Source: LH-M37 sp965602855
GTDB taxonomy: Bacteria > Pseudomonadota > Gammaproteobacteria > SZUA-229
DNA: 64,000 nucleotides
Direction: 5' to 3'
Assembly: GCA_965602855.1 (NCBI GenBank)
Contig: CBFCZV010000011.1
Span: 8,560-72,559 of the forward strand
Below are positions 26,388 through 33,518 of the stretch, one piece after another. A program made the position numbers and the translations under genes. Each line of letters opens with the position of its first letter. Within the stretch, counting starts at the first letter, position 1. A model generated the notes under the pieces. It was not told the DNA's origin, did not search any database, and saw only the letters and a program-made list of their open reading frames with translations.

Positions 26388-27187
26388 TTGAGCAAATCCT
26401 TGATGCGAATTTGTTGATCATCTTTTTTGAAGCGTGTGAAGAAACGTGCAATCGTGTTTCTCTGAATTTTTTTCGCCTGCTCGGGAGATGCGCCCAGTGC
26501 TGCCAGATCCAGCATGGGGTTATCATCACCATGGCAACGCTGACATTTCGGGCCTTTTTCTTCTAGCGGTGCGTGCAGGCGTGCTTTAAGTTTGGCCTTG
26601 TCATTTTCATTGGCATCCTGCCAGTCCTGTTTTATTCTTTTAGAAAAATCATCATCGCTAAATATTAAAGCCAGCTCTTCAATATAAAACGGAGTGATTT
26701 TTGCACCTATCTGTGGCACCAGCATCAACTGTTGTTCTGGCTTATCTTTTTTGTTTTCATCCTGCTTCGGAACACGGGCAGCAATTTTGTTGCCTGCATT
26801 AGCACCATCAAAAGCCAGCCACGCATATTCCATGTCAATATCATCAGGCCGCATATGACAGGTTTCACAGGCAATATAACGACTGTGCCTGTTCATAAAG
26901 GTGCGACTACGTTCGTTCTTTCTGTGTGGCAGGCTCTGATGGCAGTTCGTGCAAATCGCCTGCTTTGTAGTTTTCTGTTGCTCAGCACGGTGATGAAACA
27001 CCGGTACGGAAATATTTTCCTGCAACTTGATTTCCTTATGATCTTTTATTTTCTTAAGGGCCTCATCAACTTGCTTTTCACTGGGTGCGGCCTGGGTTAC
27101 CTGCTGCTGGTAGAACGGTACGGCCAGCAGTTGCTGGGGCAACAATAATGAACATATAAATAAAAATACTAACCAGTGCTTATTCAT
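26384..27187 (-). CDS. Exported triheme cytochrome c
   Basis: About 267 aa from the ATG at 27187, chosen because a signal peptide begins right there (MNKHWLVFLFICSLLL); the frame extends 13 codons further up into the previous gene without support. Three heme motifs: CTNCH, CETCH and CQRCH. The start overlaps the previous stop by 8 bp. Likely a periplasmic shuttle between the inner-membrane module encoded just upstream and the other cytochromes. Confidence 0.8.
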   Translation of the reverse strand: MNKHWLVFLFICSLLLPQQLLAVPFYQQQVTQAAPSEKQVDEALKKIKDHKEIKLQENISVPVFHHRAEQQKTTKQAICTNCHQSLPHRKNERSRTFMNRHSRYIACETCHMRPDDIDMEYAWLAFDGANAGNKIAARVPKQDENKKDKPEQQLMLVPQIGAKITPFYIEELALIFSDDDFSKRIKQDWQDANENDKAKLKARLHAPLEEKGPKCQRCHGDDNPMLDLAALGASPEQAKKIQRNTIARFFTRFKKDDQQIRIKDLLK

Positions 27188-29447
27188 TGCCTTTCTCCTG
27201 ATTAGCTGATTTTTTTCCGGAGGCATTTTTACTGTTCCTTTTCTTTACTTTTCCTTTGGCTTTGCGTTCCAGCATTTTTTCCTGAAAAGCATCACCACCC
27301 AGTATGGAGAAGGTCACACCCTTTTTACGCTTGCCCAATACACTGCGCCACAAAGCACCAACAGCAAAAACCAGTATCACTGGAAGAAAAATAAACAATG
27401 CTTTTATCCAGTTTGAATCTGTTCTTTCAACGACGGGTAACGTGCTGTCATCACTAACGGCAATCATATCCAGATCGTGTAGATCTGTTTCGACAAAGCC
27501 TTTATTTAGCGGGTGTTTAGCAAAGCCATGACATTCACTCTGTGCACAAGTTTCTGCCAGCTTTTCCGGATGCGTTGCAGCCTGTTTCTTTTCATCGCGC
27601 AAAATGCCATGCCGATAACCTGTTGGTGCGTGGCAATCAATACATGATGCACCCTGCATAACATTCGCTTCTAGCAGACGTCCGTGCAGGGTCATTGCAT
27701 AACTATCGCTGGCGACGACAAATCGTGGCCCGGCTTTTTCTTTTTCCTGGGTTTCTTCATCTTCTATTTCAACTTCAGCCATGCGCTCGTGATCTGCATG
27801 GCACTGGTTGCAGCTTCTGTTATGATCATTTTTATCCCAACGTGAACCTATAAAACGACGCAACAAATGCCCGCTAAATTGCCCTAACCAAACTTCTCCT
27901 TGATGACATTTTCCACATTCAGTTTCGACATGATCAAAATCGGCTTTAAATTTCGGCAGCATTTTCTCACTGATATAGGCTTCGTTGCTGTGACATTGAC
28001 GGCAGGATGGGTTTTGTTTCTCGCTGCTTTCTTCCAGTCGGTTGCCGCCGGTGAATCCCTTGCTCCAGCCGTCGCCATGCGTGGAATCGGCAAACTCTTC
28101 GACCACTTTTTTATGAGTATAGGGTTTGCCTTTGGATGGCTCTTCTACATGACAGGTCTCAGCGCAATCGACTTCACCATTCTCAACCTTGTGTGGAAAA
28201 TCCTGTATTTTTCGATGACAGTCCTTGCACGGCACGCTGCCATGGAGTGAACTGTTGTAATGTTTTTTTTTGATTGATGCGCTACGTAGCACGCCTAGCT
28301 TATCAATATAATCCAGTCCCTCTAAAGCATGACAGGAAAAACAGCCATCGGGGTCGGGGTGACGCTCGGCGGCAAAAACATCCTGACTAAAACCAACAAA
28401 GAGCAATGTCATAACAAAGATCAAGGCCACACTCATATGCCGTGGAGAACGCCAATGCTTAAATCCCTTTCCTTTATTTAGTCGCAGGTACGACCAGCGA
28501 CTGTCTTTTTTCTCCTTTTTTGATGGCTCGAAATGAACGGCCGTCCAGTTTGGCTGGGGATGGAAATCCACGCCTTTTTTCTTACGCTTAGGATCTTCAT
28601 CCAGTGGCGCACTACGCCAGTCGATTGCACCCCAGTCACAGACATCAACGCATTCATGACAGGACATGCAGGATAGTTGATCGACCACGGCAATGCCGTC
28701 TTTCATCTGAATGGCACCGGTCATGCATTGGCGGGCACAGATATTACAGCCGGTACAGCGGCTACGTTCAACGCGTACCCGTCGGGTAAATCTGAACATT
28801 GCACCGAGTCGATTAACCAGTCCATCGACGGCACCGATGGGGCAAAGGAACGTACAGTAAGCACGGCCTTTGCTGGAAAAGAATCCCAGCAAAAACAGCA
28901 GAGCGATATTGACCAGACCAATGCCAGACAAAATATAAGCAAACCCCTTGAGGCCACCACTGATTGCTTCAAACAAACGCGGCACGGTAATAAAATTACA
29001 TAGCGTGCAGGCGCTGATACCCAGCAGCGGCATCAATACCAGATAAACAGAAAAGTAACCGTAACGAATTGGCACCTGAGGCAGGGCGCGGTATTCAATC
29101 TTCCAGCGGTCGTCTATTGTGCGGCTGACCATTTCGGGAAAACCGCCGACCGGACAAACGTAGGAACACCACATACGGCCGTAAAAAAACGTGGTCATCA
29201 TAATGGTGGTGAACACATATACCCCGATGGAGGCTACCTGAATATTATTAGCAACATCCTGTGGGTCCATACCGGGGAAGATTAGATAAAAGCGGCGCAT
29301 ACAAAGCTTGCCGCACAGATCCGGATTATCAACCAGGCTCGGTAAAAACAGAAAGGGCGCAAAAAATAATGTGCATGACAATATAATTATTGCGTAGCGA
29401 AACTTCTGCGGGTTGGGTATCGCCTTGATGTTATCGATAATTCTCAT
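27180..29447 (-). CDS. NapH-like membrane polyferredoxin fused to a multiheme cytochrome domain
   Basis: 755 aa, probably the quinone-linked inner-membrane component. The N-terminal ~210 residues hold several membrane helices with two CX3CP motifs (WCSYVCPVGG, YCTFLCPIGA) as in NapH/NosR/CcoG proteins. Two 4Fe-4S motifs follow (CTGCNICARQC, CMSCHECVDVC). A further helix at about 338-358 resembles an export signal, then six CXXCH (CFSCH, CKDCH, CRQCH, CGKCH, CNQCH, CIDCH) plus CAETCH (CX3CH) and CAQSECH (CX4CH). A last helix near residue 690 and a Lys-rich cytoplasmic tail close the protein. Iron-sulfur and heme parts in one chain is unusual. The CMSCH inside the second ferredoxin motif is not counted as a heme site. 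Confidence 0.82.
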   Translation of the reverse strand: MRIIDNIKAIPNPQKFRYAIIILSCTLFFAPFLFLPSLVDNPDLCGKLCMRRFYLIFPGMDPQDVANNIQVASIGVYVFTTIMMTTFFYGRMWCSYVCPVGGFPEMVSRTIDDRWKIEYRALPQVPIRYGYFSVYLVLMPLLGISACTLCNFITVPRLFEAISGGLKGFAYILSGIGLVNIALLFLLGFFSSKGRAYCTFLCPIGAVDGLVNRLGAMFRFTRRVRVERSRCTGCNICARQCMTGAIQMKDGIAVVDQLSCMSCHECVDVCDWGAIDWRSAPLDEDPKRKKKGVDFHPQPNWTAVHFEPSKKEKKDSRWSYLRLNKGKGFKHWRSPRHMSVALIFVMTLLFVGFSQDVFAAERHPDPDGCFSCHALEGLDYIDKLGVLRSASIKKKHYNSSLHGSVPCKDCHRKIQDFPHKVENGEVDCAETCHVEEPSKGKPYTHKKVVEEFADSTHGDGWSKGFTGGNRLEESSEKQNPSCRQCHSNEAYISEKMLPKFKADFDHVETECGKCHQGEVWLGQFSGHLLRRFIGSRWDKNDHNRSCNQCHADHERMAEVEIEDEETQEKEKAGPRFVVASDSYAMTLHGRLLEANVMQGASCIDCHAPTGYRHGILRDEKKQAATHPEKLAETCAQSECHGFAKHPLNKGFVETDLHDLDMIAVSDDSTLPVVERTDSNWIKALFIFLPVILVFAVGALWRSVLGKRKKGVTFSILGGDAFQEKMLERKAKGKVKKRNSKNASGKKSANQEKGNE

Positions 29448-29450
29448 TCT

Positions 29451-30353
29451 TTATCTCTCAAATTCATGGCAGGCTAAACACAGCGTGCCGTCTTTGGCTG
29501 ACAGGCGTAGCAATACCTCATCCTGCAGGCGTTGATATTTCAGTTCGTGCGTACCGCCGTCCTGCTTTGCCAGTTTTTTTAATCGTTTTTCTTTATCAGC
29601 CCTGAATACTTTGTTCCAGACATGATCTTTGTAGCTCACACCTTTTTCAACTTCTACATCTGCAATCTGTCTGCCAGCGGGTTTATCTTTTGCAATCACG
29701 CCTATTTCATGGGGCGAGTGACAGGTGGCACACATGACTTTGTTTTTACTGTCCAGTGGCAAAATGATCTTATGTTCCTGTTCCGATTTTTCTATACGCT
29801 CTCGCATTTCCTTATCCGGCTCTGCCCGATGATTCAGCGCATTAAAGTGCGGCGCATCTAAATGACAGCCCCAGCATAATTTTTCAGGTGGCAGGCGAAA
29901 TTCCAGCTCATCTCGTTTAATTTCTTTTTCTGGGTCGGGTGCTTCCTTATGGCAATACTCACAGTCTTTCTCATCGTACTCACCGTTATCATCGAGCAGG
30001 TCATGAATATTAGGACGCTGATAATCTTCCTTCTCATGACAGAGATAACAGAAATCACTTAGCTTTTTGTAAGGGCCGCCACGGTGAAAGTCATCGGCTT
30101 TTTTATCTACCTTGTCAATTTCTGTTTTTTCAATATCCTTGATGCCATGACAGGTTTTACAGACGATCTTGCCTTCATCACTCAACGGTAAATCATCAGA
30201 CACTTTCATTGCTTCTGGCGGTTTGATGTCAACCAGATGGTGCATAGCTGGCAGCTCAATTTTTTTATCTCCCGCCGTCGTGTCTTCTGCTATTACCTGT
30301 AAGGGCAACAGACCAATAAGAAATAGAGATAAATATGAACGAGTGAACATCAC
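29451..30353 (-). CDS. Exported hexaheme cytochrome c
   Basis: 300 aa with a signal peptide ending near VIAED. Six CXXCH motifs: CKTCH, CYLCH, CEYCH, CWGCH, CATCH, CLACH, the last at the very C-terminus. The spacers are highly charged and Lys/Glu-rich. Separated by 3 bp from the NapH-like gene and overlapping the previous gene by 4 bp (ATGA). Probably periplasmic. Confidence 0.85.
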   Translation of the reverse strand: MMFTRSYLSLFLIGLLPLQVIAEDTTAGDKKIELPAMHHLVDIKPPEAMKVSDDLPLSDEGKIVCKTCHGIKDIEKTEIDKVDKKADDFHRGGPYKKLSDFCYLCHEKEDYQRPNIHDLLDDNGEYDEKDCEYCHKEAPDPEKEIKRDELEFRLPPEKLCWGCHLDAPHFNALNHRAEPDKEMRERIEKSEQEHKIILPLDSKNKVMCATCHSPHEIGVIAKDKPAGRQIADVEVEKGVSYKDHVWNKVFRADKEKRLKKLAKQDGGTHELKYQRLQDEVLLRLSAKDGTLCLACHEFER

Positions 30354-31342
30354 ATGCCTGCCTGTGCAGCTTCACCGTGTGTATGGCAATCTCGGCAGTC
30401 ACCACCAACATCGTGCACACCGCTCAGGCCATTACCAGTATCCTGTGCACCTTCATCTACTATGGTCTCCATCTGATGACACAACACGCACAGCTGAGAA
30501 TAATCACCATCAACTACTGTTACCGAATAGGGCTCATCACGTAATACACTATCAAGCTGTGAAGCCCCTTTGTTTGAGCTATCAATAATTAATTTTTCAT
30601 TATTAGTGGCGTGCATGCTGTGACAGTCCGTACAATCGACAACACTCTGATAGCTATACGCCTCGCGCAGGCCACTATAAGTTGCTACACCACTGCCATC
30701 GACTAACCCGTGTTTATCAATAAAATTAAAATCATCTTCTGATGCAACTAGAGGGTCGTCGTAGCTGTTGCCAGTAATTTCAAAGCCGGTTTGCTGGTGA
30801 TCACGATTGTGGCAACGCAGGCAGAATTCAGCTTCTGAACTGTAGTCCACAATGTTCTGCAGGGCGTTGGGGTACTTTGTCAGGTCAGTATTGATTTCAA
30901 ACTGTCCGTCCATATCTGATGCATCGTGGCAATAGACACATTGTTCATCACTAACGTCTGCCACCAAAGTCGCACTAAAACCATGGCCATGCTGGCCTTG
31001 CCAAATTTGATTATCAGGCATATCACTGTTGTTGTGACAAATGACACACTGGCGTGAGCCACTTTCATTCGTGCCGTTGTTACCATGGCAGCCAGTACAA
31101 CTGGCAAAGCCTTTTTCAACAACAATGCCACGAATTAGATCTGCAATGTCATGAATTCCTGCTATCGAATGACATGCACCACAATCTGGCAATCCCCAGG
31201 CTGCGCCACCTTCGCCATGACTGGCATCCAGAATTAAATTAGCTTCTGTAATATGTTTTGTTTCACCCTCACTATCACCGCCACAGGCTGTAAGCAGTAG
31301 TGACAGCATCAATCCTAAAATTAAAATCATTTTATTCATCAT
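30350..31342 (-). CDS. Octaheme cytochrome c lipoprotein
   Basis: 330 aa with a lipobox (SLLLTACGGDS, Cys at about 20), so lipid-anchored, presumably in the outer membrane. Eight CXXCH: CGACH, CTGCH, CVICH, CVYCH, CLRCH, CTDCH, CVLCH, CRDCH. It follows the heptaheme gene with an ATGA overlap and sits two genes after the barrel gene. A lipid-anchored cytochrome next to a barrel recalls porin-cytochrome conduits of metal-reducing bacteria, without implying homology. Confidence 0.85.
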   Translation of the reverse strand: MMNKMILILGLMLSLLLTACGGDSEGETKHITEANLILDASHGEGGAAWGLPDCGACHSIAGIHDIADLIRGIVVEKGFASCTGCHGNNGTNESGSRQCVICHNNSDMPDNQIWQGQHGHGFSATLVADVSDEQCVYCHDASDMDGQFEINTDLTKYPNALQNIVDYSSEAEFCLRCHNRDHQQTGFEITGNSYDDPLVASEDDFNFIDKHGLVDGSGVATYSGLREAYSYQSVVDCTDCHSMHATNNEKLIIDSSNKGASQLDSVLRDEPYSVTVVDGDYSQLCVLCHQMETIVDEGAQDTGNGLSGVHDVGGDCRDCHTHGEAAQAGM

Positions 31343-31971
31343 CGACTCTTCCTGTGACAGTCACTACAGTAACCAATGTTGTGGCAACGACTGCATGAAG
31401 CAGCATTCATACGCGCCTCGATACCATGGCTGGCACGATAACCCAGACCATGAACTCGCCGATGTGTTTTATCGCGACGGAAATGACAATCGCTACAAAA
31501 AGACTGATCGATATGACAGCTACTACATTGCTCATCATCTGGTTTGGCCGAATCCAGACGTGCATCCTCACCGTGATGATTTGCGTAATCCAGATTGTGA
31601 TCTTTCGGCCATATTTTTTTCGGATCGTCATGACACAGTTCACAACGCGAGGGGGCACTCTGCCTGCTTACATGGCATTCATGACAAATCGCTTCTAGCG
31701 GCTCATTGGAAATTACATTGAGCTTTTTAAGCTGTTTTAGATCAGTGACGCTGTTTTTATTAAAGGGATGACACAGTAAACAACTATCTCCTTCCTTTTC
31801 CATCGCATCAAAATGTGCTTTATGCGGATAAAAAATATCGGCGCGCTGATCACGCATTTGCCACCAGCTTTTTTCTTTCTCTGGTTTGTTCGTCACTTCT
31901 TTTTCCAATGTTGCCTGTTCAGCCATCACTGGCAACGCAAACAGGGTCAGAAACAACAATAAAATTCTCAT
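31339..31971 (-). CDS. Exported heptaheme cytochrome c
   Basis: 210 aa with a signal peptide ending VMAEQ. Seven CXXCH in only ~150 residues: CLLCH, CHECH, CELCH, CSSCH, CSDCH, CSRCH, CSDCH. The heme density is high, about one per 21 residues in the C-terminal part, which suggests a compact wire-like fold. His-rich stretches between motifs could give distal ligands. It starts at the last base of the barrel gene stop (TAATG). Confidence 0.85.
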   Translation of the reverse strand: MRILLLFLTLFALPVMAEQATLEKEVTNKPEKEKSWWQMRDQRADIFYPHKAHFDAMEKEGDSCLLCHPFNKNSVTDLKQLKKLNVISNEPLEAICHECHVSRQSAPSRCELCHDDPKKIWPKDHNLDYANHHGEDARLDSAKPDDEQCSSCHIDQSFCSDCHFRRDKTHRRVHGLGYRASHGIEARMNAASCSRCHNIGYCSDCHRKSR

Positions 31972-33242
31972 TACATTGCTCCCTGCCTGTCATCGCCAAA
32001 GCTATAACTAAGACTAAGAAGAAAGCGATATTCATCTTCGAGACGACTATTCCAGATATGGCTAGCGGTAACATCAAACTCTAGGCCAGATAGCATGTCT
32101 TTAACGCCTAGCATATGCTCCATACGTAGCTCTATGCCAATACTGCGATTATCGCCCTCCAGTTGTTTTTCCTGTTGCTGCAATACGCTACTGACGCCAC
32201 CCCTCACAGAAGAGCTGAGAGTTTTCTCTACATCAATGAACAAACTACTTACACGCTCAGTCTGCAATTCTAGTTGTTCAGCTTTAGCCGCAAGTAACAA
32301 GCCTTGATTGCTACGCCGCTCAATTTCAAACATGGACGCATAACCGTTACCACCGACTTCACGATTCACCTGCCGCGTTGCCACTGACCATGTTTGTTGA
32401 TAATCATATTTAAATTGATAGGCTGCTTTGAATTGCGTTTGTTGACCAGTAGCATAAAGTGAATAAAATCGGTCTCTAAAACTCAGCGCATCATCAGCAG
32501 GCTCGTAGGTTTCATAGTCGAGTCGAAGCGTGCTATCTTCTTTCAAATCCCAGCGTGTATTCATCAGCACTGATTCCCACTGCGATCTTTCTACTACGTA
32601 ACTTGCAGACATCGATAATGCTGCAGGCAGCAGATTTTCATTATCACTACTAGCAGCCAATCCGAAATGATAGCGTTGTTCATGACCATCCTGATCTAAA
32701 CGCTGCCAGCCGAAGCGAGTATCAACTTGATAATTATGAATAAGACGTGGCATAGTTAGCAGATCAACCCCATAGATCGCCTCACCATCAATTGAATTAA
32801 ATGCTTCAACGCGACCGGGGACGCCTGTATAAAAGTTTAGAATTAGAGCGTCAGCTTTATGACGATATTGAAGACCATCAAGACTGTAATAACCGAGGGT
32901 ATCGGCTCGAAAAAAACGACCCACACTAATTCGATCTAGTGATTTATTAAAATCCTGTTGCAGATAAAATTGATACAGCTCAGCTTCACTATCATCTGTC
33001 TGTTGTGACAATGCTAAGCTCAAGCCACTTATCAAGCCTTTATTATGATCGTTATAAACTAGATCAAGCCGTTCTTGCAAACTACTCTCAGAATAAAACT
33101 GGCTGTTATTCATTTCAATAGCAGTTTCCAGCTCCCCCGACAATCCTGCCTGTGCATCTGATGTTGCTAATGCCATTATGCCTAACAGGCTTAGTACATA
33201 ATTAAAACCGCGCACTGCTATCGTCGTAAAAACCATTGCCAT
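31971..33242 (-). CDS. Outer-membrane beta-barrel protein of the cytochrome operon
   Basis: 423 aa with a signal peptide ending in AQA, then alternating hydrophobic/polar strands with aromatic girdle residues, ending LLSLSYSFGDDRQ. No heme motif. Size and strand pattern suggest about 16-20 strands. Placed between the surface cytochrome and the heptaheme gene, it is the best candidate for the pore that lets a cytochrome pass electrons across the outer membrane, the role of MtrB-like barrels; sequence homology to MtrB is not evident by eye. Confidence 0.68.
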   Translation of the reverse strand: MAMVFTTIAVRGFNYVLSLLGIMALATSDAQAGLSGELETAIEMNNSQFYSESSLQERLDLVYNDHNKGLISGLSLALSQQTDDSEAELYQFYLQQDFNKSLDRISVGRFFRADTLGYYSLDGLQYRHKADALILNFYTGVPGRVEAFNSIDGEAIYGVDLLTMPRLIHNYQVDTRFGWQRLDQDGHEQRYHFGLAASSDNENLLPAALSMSASYVVERSQWESVLMNTRWDLKEDSTLRLDYETYEPADDALSFRDRFYSLYATGQQTQFKAAYQFKYDYQQTWSVATRQVNREVGGNGYASMFEIERRSNQGLLLAAKAEQLELQTERVSSLFIDVEKTLSSSVRGGVSSVLQQQEKQLEGDNRSIGIELRMEHMLGVKDMLSGLEFDVTASHIWNSRLEDEYRFLLSLSYSFGDDRQGAM

Positions 33243-33432
33243 GTTTCTTTTTATGCACGGCCCAGGTAACGATAGCTGCTAGCGCAACCACACAGCCACC
33301 ACAGGTAGAACAACGACCTTCTTTTGGAACAGTGCAGTTGGAAGAAGTGATAATATGACTAACGGCAAAACCAGCACCCGCTAACCAGGGCACCAATTTT
33401 TCACTTCGCTTTAGCAAGCTTTTTTGTTTCAT
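33202..33432 (-). CDS. Small membrane protein with a CxxCxxC motif
   Basis: 76 aa. One hydrophobic segment at about 15-30, then SNCTVPKEGRCSTCGGC with four Cys, then a second hydrophobic segment (VVALAAIVTWAV) and a basic tail. The Cys cluster could bind metal or Fe-S, or be redox active. Its 3' end overlaps the barrel gene by 41 bp in another frame. RBS is weak. Unassigned; accepted because of its composition and position in the operon. Confidence 0.55.
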   Translation of the reverse strand: MKQKSLLKRSEKLVPWLAGAGFAVSHIITSSNCTVPKEGRCSTCGGCVVALAAIVTWAVHKKKHGNGFYDDSSARF

Positions 33433-33456
33433 TATTATTTGCCTAAAAGAATCCGC

Positions 33457-33491
33457 GGGAAGTTATTTCCAAAAAGGAGGCATAACTTCCC
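33457..33491. promoter_or_regulatory. Perfect 10-bp hairpin between cytochrome genes
   Basis: GGGAAGTTAT and ATAACTTCCC flank a 15-nt loop in the 87-bp gap between the surface cytochrome gene and the small CxxCxxC gene. No T-run follows on the minus strand, so it looks more like an mRNA-processing or stability hairpin than a terminator. A second small stem ACTCG/CGAGT lies at 33503-33519 over the stop codon. Confidence 0.5.
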
Positions 33492-33518
33492 ACGGTAATG
33501 TCACTCGAAGGAGGCGAG

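Noticed and set aside
28640..28680. A CMSCH motif in the NapH-like protein as an additional heme site
   Set aside because: It is part of CMSCHECVDVC, a regular 4Fe-4S ferredoxin motif, so it was left out of the heme count.
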